DNA from: an uncultured Alphaproteobacteria bacterium
Lineage (GTDB): Bacteria; Pseudomonadota; Alphaproteobacteria; Micavibrionales; Micavibrionaceae
Assembly (NCBI GenBank): GCA_934538895.1
Contig: CAKTCH010000050.1
Span: forward strand, 1-8,599
Reading direction: 5' to 3'
Length of the DNA stretch: 8,599 nucleotides
The translations under genes were made by a program, and so were the position numbers. The number at the start of each line of letters is the position of its first letter. Positions within the stretch are counted from its first letter, which is position 1. This document shows, in pieces, positions 1 to 6,748 of this stretch. The notes under the pieces were generated by a model. The model made no database searches. It had not been told where the DNA came from and worked only from the letters and a program-made list of their open reading frames with translations.

Positions 1-713
1 TTCTTCAGCCCCATGAACGCGAGGAACCGCCGTCCGGCCTTGAGGTCGCGCAGGACGGACTCGATATGCTTTTCCAGCTGCGGGGCGCGTCCGTAAAAAT
101 CCTCGTTATAGAGGTCGGCCTTGTAATCTTCCTCGACATAGAGCGCGCGCATTAAATCGTCCTCGTCCGCCGGGCCCCTGACGAAGGCCAGCGCCAGCAC
201 CAGCGAGCCTGTGGCGGCGGTGACCGCCTGCAACACGTTGAACGCCCAGAGATCGAGGCCGCGCACTTCATGCTCGACGAGGTTATGCGCGCGTTCGCTG
301 TGTTTCAACGCGATCAGTCCGGTGGTCGTGTCCAGTTTCTCGCCATACTGCTTCTCGAACCAGCCCAACCACGGATCGCGGGCCGCCGTTTCACGCTGCA
401 CCAGCGTTTCCGGCGCGGCGGCGCGATAACACAGCAGATCCGTATTCAGATATCCCAACACGTTCCGCTGGATCGCGGCGCGCTCTTTCTCCACGCGGTC
501 GAGCGCCGTGACCAGCAGCTGGGTCAGCGGCATGGTATCGGGCAGGATATCCGTGCCCTGCGCGTCCCATTCCGCCGCGATCCCCTGCGCCAGTTCCCCG
601 GCGGGCGCTTTCAGCGGCTGGCCACCGGGGGTGCGCACGGGCTTGCCGTCCAGCGCGACGACCCAGCCGCCGTCCGTCATCGTTACCGCCGCGTTCGTGT
701 AAAATTTTTTCAT
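1..713 (-). CDS. ATP12-family F1-ATPase assembly chaperone (3' end cut by window edge)
   Basis: The protein starts MKKFYTNAAV and 237 codons are visible before the left edge, so the C-terminus is missing. In mitochondria Atp12 binds the free alpha subunit of F1 until it joins beta; the bacterial homologue is presumed to assist ATP synthase assembly in the cytoplasm. The family pattern is clear: an N-terminal 'W.V.LDG+P..TP' segment at about residues 17-29, then EWDAQG and DTMPLTQLLVTALDR at about 48-73, then a helical half with the conserved acidic W/F-rich stretch around GLDLWAFNVLQAVTAATGS. The ATG at 713 is 12 bp after the stop of the AsmA-like gene, so the two are almost certainly co-transcribed. 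The Shine-Dalgarno is weak (a G-rich stretch just before the ATG). ATP12 is characteristic of alphaproteobacteria and is the best taxonomic marker here. Family assignment is firm; the exact role rests on homology. Confidence 0.9.
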   Translation of the reverse strand, partial: MKKFYTNAAVTMTDGGWVVALDGKPVRTPGGQPLKAPAGELAQGIAAEWDAQGTDILPDTMPLTQLLVTALDRVEKERAAIQRNVLGYLNTDLLCYRAAAPETLVQRETAARDPWLGWFEKQYGEKLDTTTGLIALKHSERAHNLVEHEVRGLDLWAFNVLQAVTAATGSLVLALAFVRGPADEDDLMRALYVEEDYKADLYNEDFYGRAPQLEKHIESVLRDLKAGRRFLAFMGLK

Positions 714-725
714 GGCCCGGTTTCG

Positions 726-2513
726 TTACGGTTGCTTGAGATAGGCGCGGCAGGGATGCGATCCGCCCAGATCCAGATCCTTAAAGCCGATCGCCAGAGA
801 GGCGGATTCGAGCGTACCCGGCATGACGCTGTTTTTCTTATCCCGTGCCGCGCCTTCCGCAGTAATTTCCGGCGCTTCCATATGCCCTTTCACGCGCACG
901 GCGCGACGGCCCGGCGTTGCGGAATCCGGCGTCAGTTTCAGGTCCAGCGTGCGGGCGAGAATATCCAGCGTGCCCGTACCCGCGATCGTCAGGCCGGACA
1001 TATCCATGAAGAGCGTCCGCGCGCGGGCCGTGGGGCCGTCAATGTCAAAATCGGCCATCATGCAATTCATTTCCAGCGGTTCGCCGCCCTCACGTTCCGG
1101 CAGCATGGCCTTCATCATCGTGCCGCCGCCATAAAGCGCGGTGTCGCGCGTCAGGTTGCCTTCGCCACCGATAACGACCAGCGCGCCTTTCAGGTTCCGT
1201 TCCAGCGCCGCGAACGTCTTGCCCGCACCGGTCAGGGTCAGGTACGCATCGGCCTGCGCCGTCACGGCGGCGGAGTCGCGCGCATAGTCCCAGCCCCGCA
1301 ATTGCATCTCCGCTTTCAGTTGCGCGTCGCCCGCGGCGGTGGCATCGATCGAGAACCCGCCTTTCAACGCGCCGCCATTCACCAGCCCCCGGATATTCTC
1401 AAGTTGCAGGCGGTAGGGTTGCAGCTTCATATCCGCCTTGACCTCGCCCCAGCCGCCGGTGCCGTTCGTCAGTTTTTCCACCACCAGCTTTACATCCATA
1501 TTATGCCTGCCGAAGACGACGCGATCGTCGCGCATTGCGCCCCAGAGCGTCATTATGCCGCCATAAGCCTGACGGATCGTCGCGATATCGTCGATATCCA
1601 GCGCCACGGCGGTTATCGTGCCCGTGATATCCCTGTTTCTCACGTCAAGGGCGGCCTCGATATGGCTGTTGCCGGTTTTCAGTTCGAACGTCACATGCGT
1701 GCGCTTGCGGCGTTCCTCCATCGTCAGGTTGCCGGTGAAGTGATGACCGCCGATCTCCATGGCGTCGATCTCCGCGCGGGCGGCCCGGCCCGGCGTGGAA
1801 TCCAGCGTGCCCTCCATGCTGAGCGGCCCTGTCCGCAGGCGGAAAGGCGCCCGGTCGGGAATTTCATACAGGCCGGGCACTTTCTGCACGGTGCCAACAC
1901 GGATAGCGAATTCATGCGGGCCGTAAACACCCTGCGCCGTAATCGCCAGCGTCCCGTCGTCCGGCCCGGCTTTCAGCGATTTGACATGCACGGCGCGCGG
2001 CAGCCATATGCCTTCGCCGATTTTTATGTCCCTGACGTCCAGCACATAAAAACGGCGGCGGGAAAGGAATATATCCCAGAAATTCATCCGCAGGTCGGCG
2101 ACGCCGACGCTGGCCACCACCGCGCCGGGATCGTAAAAATCGCTGATGCCCTTGGGCTGCGGCATTTCGCCCGCATCCCTGCGGTGCTGGTCTTCGGCGT
2201 CGCGCTCGGCGTCCGTCATTTCCTTCCGGACCGGTTCATGAAGGGTGAGATTGCCGAACTGGATATGCGTCACCGGAAAGAATTTCATGCTCTCCAGCCG
2301 GTCCATCTGCGCAAGATAGCCGGTGGCATCGGTCAGATAATCCTGAATGCCTAGGCGCAGGGCCTTGCTGTTGCCGCCGACGGCGGAGAGCGCCCACAGG
2401 GCGGCAAACAGCAGCAACGTCAGAACGAAAGCGACCTTGAAGAAACGGCGTACATATTTACGCCAGCCCGTGGGCGGCGCTTTCTTTACCTCGTTATCAT
2501 AAAACAGAACCAT
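726..2513 (-). CDS. AsmA-like membrane-anchored envelope protein
   Basis: This 595-residue protein has a basic N-terminus (KKAPPTGWRKYVRRFFK), one membrane helix at about residues 25-45 and a long beta-rich remainder predicted to be periplasmic. The C-terminal part matches the AsmA-like C-terminal pattern: FDIDGP at about 489, a variable strand, then SGLTIAGTGTLDI followed by LDLKLTPD (to about 530). AsmA-family proteins (AsmA, TamB, YhdP relatives) affect outer-membrane assembly or phospholipid transport; which of these applies here cannot be told. A strongly charged stretch at about residues 94-121 (many E, D, R, K) near the membrane-proximal end looks like an exposed loop. The ATG at 2513 follows a G-rich stretch (GGGGGCGG) acting as a weak ribosome site. 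It lies 28 bp after the upstream six-cysteine gene and 12 bp before ATP12, suggesting one operon. Confidence 0.75.
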   Translation of the reverse strand: MVLFYDNEVKKAPPTGWRKYVRRFFKVAFVLTLLLFAALWALSAVGGNSKALRLGIQDYLTDATGYLAQMDRLESMKFFPVTHIQFGNLTLHEPVRKEMTDAERDAEDQHRRDAGEMPQPKGISDFYDPGAVVASVGVADLRMNFWDIFLSRRRFYVLDVRDIKIGEGIWLPRAVHVKSLKAGPDDGTLAITAQGVYGPHEFAIRVGTVQKVPGLYEIPDRAPFRLRTGPLSMEGTLDSTPGRAARAEIDAMEIGGHHFTGNLTMEERRKRTHVTFELKTGNSHIEAALDVRNRDITGTITAVALDIDDIATIRQAYGGIMTLWGAMRDDRVVFGRHNMDVKLVVEKLTNGTGGWGEVKADMKLQPYRLQLENIRGLVNGGALKGGFSIDATAAGDAQLKAEMQLRGWDYARDSAAVTAQADAYLTLTGAGKTFAALERNLKGALVVIGGEGNLTRDTALYGGGTMMKAMLPEREGGEPLEMNCMMADFDIDGPTARARTLFMDMSGLTIAGTGTLDILARTLDLKLTPDSATPGRRAVRVKGHMEAPEITAEGAARDKKNSVMPGTLESASLAIGFKDLDLGGSHPCRAYLKQP

Positions 2514-2541
2514 GGAAAGCCGCCCCCGGGAAATTCCCTTC

Positions 2542-3051
2542 TTAGAAACCGTAATCGATCACTTTTAATTTCGTCATCGCCTGGCATTCCGGCATCATGC
2601 CGCAAACAGGCTTCGTCATTTTTTCCTGCTCGGCCAGATCCCAGAATATTTCACTGACGGCGCGCTCTTCGGCGGTCATTTTTTCCGGATCGACACCGGC
2701 GGGCAGCAGCGGCACCTCGGCACATTCATCGCGGGCGATACAGCGCTCGTAATCCTGGGGCTTCCGTAATTCGCCGCCGGCGATACGGCGGGCAGTCCGT
2801 TTCATCAGCGCGTGGCGGGCGTCGATATGGGCCTTGATATCGACATTATAAGTTTCCCTGATCGCCTGAAGGCTGCGGCAGGCTTCCCCCACGTCATCCT
2901 TGCCCGCCAGCACGGGATCGACGCAGGCGGCGACAAACAGCGCCAGCGCGCCGGAGTCCCCGCGCTCTTTCTGCATATGAAAAATGAGAACGCCTGCCAG
3001 CGCCAGCGCGCCGACACCCAGAATCGCATAAATCAACGAAGAAACACGCAT
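2542..3051 (-). CDS. Unidentified single-pass membrane protein with three cysteine pairs
   Basis: I do not recognise this family. With the chosen start the protein is 169 residues: a short MRVSS head, one hydrophobic helix at about 6-26 that could be an anchor or uncleaved signal, then a charged, mostly helical soluble part expected in the periplasm. Six cysteines fall in three pairs: C43/C58, C104/C110 and C150/C156, the last two both spaced C-x5-C, which suggests disulfides. The ATG at 3051 was chosen because AGAGGA (3060-3065) lies 8 nt upstream. An in-frame ATG at 3081 has no ribosome site and overlaps the -10 box of a strong promoter candidate, so it is probably untranscribed. The gene lies directly upstream of the AsmA-like gene and is likely co-transcribed with it. 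That it is a real gene is well supported by the start signals; its function is unknown. Confidence 0.7.
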   Translation of the reverse strand: MRVSSLIYAILGVGALALAGVLIFHMQKERGDSGALALFVAACVDPVLAGKDDVGEACRSLQAIRETYNVDIKAHIDARHALMKRTARRIAGGELRKPQDYERCIARDECAEVPLLPAGVDPEKMTAEERAVSEIFWDLAEQEKMTKPVCGMMPECQAMTKLKVIDYGF

Positions 3052-3079
3052 GGGGCACATCCTCTTGCAAGACCGGTCC

Positions 3080-3108
3080 ATTATAGACGCGCCCGCGCGG
3101 GCTATAAA
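3080..3108 (-). promoter_or_regulatory. Sigma70-type promoter with palindromic spacer
   Basis: On the minus strand, TTTATA (3103-3108, four of six matches to TTGACA) is followed by a 17-bp spacer and a perfect TATAAT (3080-3085). The predicted start, near 3073, gives a short leader before the AGAGGA ribosome site and the ATG at 3051. The spacer contains GCCCGCGCGGGC (3091-3102), a perfect 12-bp palindrome abutting the -35 box. It could be an operator, or the base of a hairpin ending rluC transcription, whose stop codon is only a few bases upstream at 3112. The promoter call is inference from consensus match and spacing; no start site is demonstrated. Confidence 0.5.
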
Positions 3109-3111
3109 GGC

Positions 3112-4101
3112 CTAAAGCTCGATATCGGAAAACGGATCGTCCTTGCGATTATAATCGAAGTTAAAGGCTTTCCAGCTTTTGCGCATATCGTCCGGCAGCG
3201 GCGCGGTGATGTCGACCGGCTTGCCGGTCAGCGGGTGCGGGAAGATAACGCGGCGGGCGTGGAGGTGCAAACGGCCCGAGATCTGCAAATCGTCAAGGTC
3301 CGGCACATCGCCGCCATATTTTTCGTCGCCGTAAATCGGGCAGCCGAGGCCGGAGGCCGCGTGGACCCTGATCTGGTGGGTGCGCCCGGTGCGCGGCCAG
3401 AACGCCACGAACGCGGCCTTGCGCCCGGCGCGGTCGAGAATGCGGAACTCCGTCGAGGCTTTCTTGCCGTCGATCTCGTCCACCACCATCATGTCCTTGA
3501 AACGGCCCTCGCCTTTATTCAGCGCCATGCGGATGGTGCCGTCCGCCACTTCCGGCACCGGCACGGTCAGCGCCCAGTAATATTTGCGGATATCCCGGCC
3601 CGAGAACATCCCGCCCATGGCCTGCGCCATCTTCAGGCTGCGCGCCACCAGCAGCACGCCCGAGGTATCGCGGTCGAGGCGATGCACGAGGCGCGGCTTC
3701 ACGCCCTTCTTACTCGTCATCAGTTCCAGCAGGCCGTCGATATGGCGGCGGATGCCCGAGCCGCCCTGCACCGCCAGCCCGTAAGGCTTGTTCAGCGCCA
3801 CCAGATCGCCGTCGTCGTAAATAATCATATCTTCGAGGAATTTGCGGTCGCCCTCATCCGGGGTGAAATGGTTGCCGGTTTTGTCGCCCGTCTTCACATC
3901 GAACGGAGGGACGCGCACGGTCTGGCCCGATTCGAGGCGGGTTTCCGCCCGGGCGCGTTTGCCGTCCACGCGCACCTGCCCGGTGCGCATCATTTTCTGG
4001 ATCAGCGCATAAGGCACGCCGGGCATGGCTTTCTTCAGCCAGCGGTCGAGGCGCTGCCCGTCATCGTCGTCGGCTACCGTCAGTTGCTGCACGTCATTCA
4101 T
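3112..4101 (-). CDS. rluC: RluC/RluD-family 23S rRNA pseudouridine synthase
   Basis: This 329-residue protein converts uridines in 23S rRNA to pseudouridine. An N-terminal S4 RNA-binding domain covers about residues 15-65 (QRLDRWLKKAMPGVP, then GQVRVDGKRA). The catalytic domain follows, with LNKPYGLAVQGG at about 103-114, the active-site motif HRLDRDTSGVLL at 140-151 (catalytic Asp D143, equivalent to D144 of E. coli RluC), and RTGRTHQIRVH further on. Length is normal for the family. The ATG at 4101 overlaps the crcB stop as ATGA, and AAGGA (4112-4116) lies 10 nt upstream, so translational coupling to crcB is likely. The open frame extends further upstream through crcB in another frame, but that extension has no family homology and is rejected. 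RluC versus RluD specificity is inferred from the S4 arrangement and the HRLDRDTSG form; target positions are not provable from sequence. Confidence 0.9.
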   Translation of the reverse strand: MNDVQQLTVADDDDGQRLDRWLKKAMPGVPYALIQKMMRTGQVRVDGKRARAETRLESGQTVRVPPFDVKTGDKTGNHFTPDEGDRKFLEDMIIYDDGDLVALNKPYGLAVQGGSGIRRHIDGLLELMTSKKGVKPRLVHRLDRDTSGVLLVARSLKMAQAMGGMFSGRDIRKYYWALTVPVPEVADGTIRMALNKGEGRFKDMMVVDEIDGKKASTEFRILDRAGRKAAFVAFWPRTGRTHQIRVHAASGLGCPIYGDEKYGGDVPDLDDLQISGRLHLHARRVIFPHPLTGKPVDITAPLPDDMRKSWKAFNFDYNRKDDPFSDIEL

Positions 4102-4478
4102 ACCGGAATCATCCTTATCAATATCATGCCCGCGCACAAAGCGCCGAGCGAGAGGAGCACGGACGCCAGTACATAAAGCACGGCCTCGCCCGTTTGCCCC
4201 TTCTGGAACAGCAAGACGGCATCGAGCGAGAAAGCCGAAAACGTCGTAAACCCGCCCACGACGCCCACCGCCAGAAACAGGCGCACGGTCTGCGACGCGT
4301 CCCAGAACAGCGCGAAAGCACCCGCCAGCGCGCCCATCACGAACGACCCCAGGATATTGATCGTCAGCGTCCCCCACGGAAAACCGGCACCCAGCACATG
4401 CAATGCCAGCTGGTTGACCGCGTGGCGCAGTGTTGCCCCCACAGCGCCGCCGGCTGCTACAGCGATCCACGGCATCAT
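4098..4478 (-). CDS. crcB: Fluoride channel CrcB/Fluc
   Basis: This 126-residue, four-helix inner-membrane protein exports fluoride; the family works as an antiparallel dimer. The diagnostic motifs are in order: GGAVGATLRH at 10-19, GTLTINILGSFVMG at about 36-49, and GVVGGFTTFSAFS at about 72-84, whose Phe and Thr/Ser residues line the fluoride path. Two adjacent ATG codons begin the frame; the first (4478) is kept because AAGGA lies 10 nt upstream in the 28-bp gap after the histidine phosphatase. The last bases overlap the rluC start by 4 bp. No fluoride riboswitch fits in the short upstream gap, so expression probably follows the phosphatase-led operon. Confidence 0.95.
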   Translation of the reverse strand: MMPWIAVAAGGAVGATLRHAVNQLALHVLGAGFPWGTLTINILGSFVMGALAGAFALFWDASQTVRLFLAVGVVGGFTTFSAFSLDAVLLFQKGQTGEAVLYVLASVLLSLGALCAGMILIRMIPV

Positions 4479-4506
4479 GATTTACCCATCCTTTCCGAAA
4501 GTATCT

Positions 4507-5127
4507 TCACAGGCGGCAGTATAATGCAGTTTCATTATGCCCGCCCTTGTTTTCTATCCAGTACAGATTCCAGCCTTTCTTACCCTCCGGCTCGAAACGG
4601 AAGACGCTGGCATTGGGAATCCCGCGGATATTATGGCCGAAGCTGTGCCCGAAAGCGGTGTAAAGGCCGCCATGGGCCACGAACATCGGCAGGTCGTAAC
4701 GATTCAGCCATTTGCCCATCGCCCCCATGACGCGGCGGGAAAAAGTGGGCATCCCCTCGCCGTCCAGCGGCTTCAGCCACCAGATCTCATGGCCGTGCTG
4801 TTCGCGGATGCGTTGCTTGGAAACGCCCTGATAGCCGCCGTAAAACTGTTCGCCCAGATGGCGGTCGATCTTCAGTGTGATTCCGGAATCCGCGGCTATC
4901 CGCGCATGGATCAGCCGGGCGGTTTCGCGGGCGCGCACCAGCGCGCTGGCCACCATCACGGCGGGTTTTTCATCGAGCCTCGCGGCAATCGACGCCGCTT
5001 CCCGCGCCTGCGCCCACCCCCGCTTCGTCAGCCGCGTATCCATCCGCCCCGAAGGATATTCGAAACGATTGGCGAAACTTTCGCCGTGGCGGACGAGATA
5101 GAACGGCTTGCGCGGGAAAGAATTCAT
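4507..5127 (-). CDS. Histidine phosphatase superfamily protein (phosphoglycerate-mutase-like)
   Basis: This is a 206-residue, probably cytoplasmic histidine phosphatase. The N-terminal LVRHGES places the phospho-accepting histidine at H14 after R13. RARETA (65-70) supplies the second phosphate-binding arginine region. LGEQFYGGYQGVSK (about 91-104) resembles the acid/base segment of cofactor-dependent phosphoglycerate mutases, with E93 as candidate. AHGGLY (151-156) gives the second active-site histidine, H152. It is shorter than classical GpmA (about 230-250 residues), so a phosphatase acting on a small phosphorylated substrate is at least as likely as a glycolytic mutase. The ATG at 5127 was chosen because it is the first one just before the RHG core. 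ATGs at 5148 and 5226 lie respectively in a possible -10 box (TAAAAT, 5147-5152) and in a repeat element. No start has a good Shine-Dalgarno. It heads the crcB-rluC group with a 28-bp gap. Confidence 0.8.
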   Translation of the reverse strand: MNSFPRKPFYLVRHGESFANRFEYPSGRMDTRLTKRGWAQAREAASIAARLDEKPAVMVASALVRARETARLIHARIAADSGITLKIDRHLGEQFYGGYQGVSKQRIREQHGHEIWWLKPLDGEGMPTFSRRVMGAMGKWLNRYDLPMFVAHGGLYTAFGHSFGHNIRGIPNASVFRFEPEGKKGWNLYWIENKGGHNETALYCRL

Positions 5128-5220
5128 GGCTTTACAATTTGTTTCCATTTTATGAGCATATGTACGCCGTGAAGGGGGGAAGGTGTTTTGTAATGTTGCG
5201 TGCCATACCTCCCGCGCTCT

Positions 5221-5297
5221 TGTCATCCCGAGCGCAAGCGAGGGATCTCACTTGTGCCCAAGAGGAGATCCCTCGGGTTAAAACCCTCGGGATGACA
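5221..5297. repeat. Nested palindromic interspersed-repeat-like element
   Basis: A 77-bp element starts TGTCATCCCGAG (5221-5232) and ends with its perfect 12-bp reverse complement (5286-5297). Inside it, CGAGGGATCTC (5239-5249) pairs perfectly with 5265-5275, leaving a 15-nt loop. A smaller GGGTT-AA-AACCC hairpin sits at 5275-5286, and CCCTCGGG occurs twice (5270-5277 and 5284-5291). From memory, the GTCATCCCGAGCG...GCGAGGGATCTC type resembles dispersed palindromic elements seen in many bacterial genomes; this has not been checked. It begins 12 bp after the rarA stop and could end or stabilise its transcript, although no U-run follows. It has no coding content. Confidence 0.8.
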
Positions 5298-5309
5298 GGT
5301 AGAAGATTT

Positions 5310-6614
5310 TCAGCCCTGACCATTCTTTTTCTCGCGCAGCTTGTGCCAGTAATCGAGGCGCTTTTGAATCTCGCGCTCAAAGCCGCGTTCGACCGGGCGG
5401 TAGAACCGGCGGCGGCCCATGGCTTCGGGGAAGTAGTCCTGCCCCGAAAATCCTTCGGGCGTGTCATGGTCGTAATTGTAATCCTTGCCGTAGCCGATCT
5501 CTTTCATCAGCCTGGTCGGCGCGTTCAGGATATGTGCGGGCGGCATCAGCGATCCGGTTTCGGCGGCGGCGCGTTTGGCCTCGTTATACGCCATGTAAAC
5601 AGCGTTCGATTTCGGCGCGGTCGCCACATAGGCCAAGCCCTGCGCCAGCGCCAGTTCCCCTTCCGGGCTGCCCAGCCGCTCATAAGTCTCCCACGCCTGC
5701 AACGTCACGGTCAGCGCCTGCGGGTCGGCCATGCCGATATCCTCGACCGCCATGCGCACGATGCGCCGGGCGATAAAGCGCGGGTCCTCGCCGCCGTTCA
5801 ACATGCGGCAAAACCAGTAAAGCGCGGCATCGACGTCGGACCCGCGCACCGCTTTATGCAGCGCCGAGATCAGATTATAATGCCCGTCGTCCTTCTTGTC
5901 GTAGAGCGGCGCGCGGCGATTGACCAGTTCGCTTAAAGCGGCGGTATCCAGTACATCATCCTGCGCCAGAACCGCTTCCGCCATGGTCAGCGCATAGCGC
6001 CCGTCGCCGTCGGCCATCGCTTTCAGAGACTCGCGCGCTTCCCCGGTCAGCGGCAACGTCTTGCCCGTTTCGTCCTCGGCCCGTTGCAGCAAAATCTCGA
6101 TGGCCGCGTCATCGAGGCGCTTGAGCACCATCACCTGACAGCGCGACATCAGCGCCGCGTTCAGTTCGAACGAAGGATTCTCGGTCGTCGCACCGATCAG
6201 GATGATCGTGCCGTCCTCGACCACGGGCAGAAACGCATCCTGCTGCGATTTATTAAAGCGGTGGATTTCATCGGCGAACAGCAGCGTGCCGCGCCCCTGA
6301 CGGCGGCGCAGGCGCGCGCTTTCGAATACTTTCTTGAGATCGGCGACACCGGAGAAAATCGCCGAGATCTGCTCGAAATGCAGGTCGGTATGTTCCGCCA
6401 TGATCCGCGCCAGCGTGGTCTTGCCGCAGCCCGGCGGCCCCCACAGGATCATCGACGACACCTTGCGGTTCCCGGCCATGCGGCACAATGCACCCGCCCC
6501 TTTCGTCAGGTGGTCCTGCCCCACCACATCGCCGATCGCGCGCGGACGCAACCGATCCGCCAGCGGACGCGGCATATCGTCTTCAGGAAGGTCATCGGCG
6601 AAAAGGTCAGACAT
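5310..6614 (-). CDS. rarA: Replication-associated recombination protein A, AAA+ ATPase
   Basis: RarA (MgsA; homologue of eukaryotic WRNIP1 and yeast Mgs1) is a cytoplasmic AAA+ ATPase of the clamp-loader clade acting at stalled replication forks. The 434-residue protein shows RPLADRLRPRAIGDVVGQDHL near the N-terminus, Walker A GPPGCGKT at 59-66, Walker B LLFADE at 111-116, the family signature HRFNKSQQDAFLP at 118-130, sensor 1 GATTENPSFE at 141-150 and arginine finger R158. The C-terminal half carries the tetramerisation/MgsA-type region, with ALYWFCRMLNGGEDPRFIARR and NAPTRLMKEIGYGKDYNYDHD. The ATG at 6614 fits family N-termini (MSDLFADD); a TTG 18 bp upstream is possible. Neither has a clear Shine-Dalgarno, and TATATA just before the ATG leaves open a leaderless start. 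It is flanked on both sides by palindromic repeat elements. Confidence 0.93.
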   Translation of the reverse strand: MSDLFADDLPEDDMPRPLADRLRPRAIGDVVGQDHLTKGAGALCRMAGNRKVSSMILWGPPGCGKTTLARIMAEHTDLHFEQISAIFSGVADLKKVFESARLRRRQGRGTLLFADEIHRFNKSQQDAFLPVVEDGTIILIGATTENPSFELNAALMSRCQVMVLKRLDDAAIEILLQRAEDETGKTLPLTGEARESLKAMADGDGRYALTMAEAVLAQDDVLDTAALSELVNRRAPLYDKKDDGHYNLISALHKAVRGSDVDAALYWFCRMLNGGEDPRFIARRIVRMAVEDIGMADPQALTVTLQAWETYERLGSPEGELALAQGLAYVATAPKSNAVYMAYNEAKRAAAETGSLMPPAHILNAPTRLMKEIGYGKDYNYDHDTPEGFSGQDYFPEAMGRRRFYRPVERGFEREIQKRLDYWHKLREKKNGQG

Positions 6615-6662
6615 GGCATGTATATAGAACAATCCATGAACGCGAGCAAGGAGGCTGTTGCC

Positions 6663-6748
6663 GGTGATCGGTTATCAGTAATCAGTAATCAGTGATCGGT
6701 AATCACAATATCCGATTACCGATTACCGATCACTGATTACTGATTACC
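6663..6748. repeat. Inverted array of 7-bp tandem repeats
   Basis: The left half holds six consecutive heptamers of form RGTNATC (6663-6704: GGTGATC, GGTTATC, AGTAATC twice, AGTGATC, GGTAATC). The right half holds five of the opposite orientation, GATTACC/GATTACT/GATCACT (6714-6748). A core of 27 bp (6678-6704) is perfectly complementary to 6721-6747, with a 16-nt spacer. It could form a long cruciform or RNA hairpin between the protease gene and rarA. There is no U-run, so it is not a textbook terminator. The right arm contains the stop codon of the protease gene. Confidence 0.9.

Noticed and set aside
270..2354. A 694-codon open frame on the plus strand
   Set aside because: It lies antisense to the ATP12 and AsmA-like genes, is very rich in His, Arg and Ala, and shows no domain. 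It is a by-product of GC-rich codon use on the other strand.
2812..4176. A 454-codon open frame on the plus strand
   Set aside because: It is antisense to rluC and the six-cysteine gene, with the same His/Arg-rich composition and no recognisable motif.
4102..4470. N-terminal extension of rluC to give 452 residues
   Set aside because: The extra 123 codons overlap crcB in another frame and have no family similarity. The ATGA overlap and AAGGA support the start at 4101.
4479..4506. Fluoride riboswitch ahead of crcB
   Set aside because: Only 28 bp separate crcB from the preceding gene, too little for the riboswitch fold, and no matching motif is visible.
5221..5297. CRISPR repeat or rho-independent terminator
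   Set aside because: There is one nested palindrome without regularly spaced copies, so no CRISPR. No U-run follows the stem on either strand, so it is not a standard intrinsic terminator.
6615..6632. TTG start for rarA giving six extra residues
   Set aside because: There is no Shine-Dalgarno for the TTG, and the ATG at 6614 gives the usual short N-terminus before the conserved region. It cannot be fully excluded.
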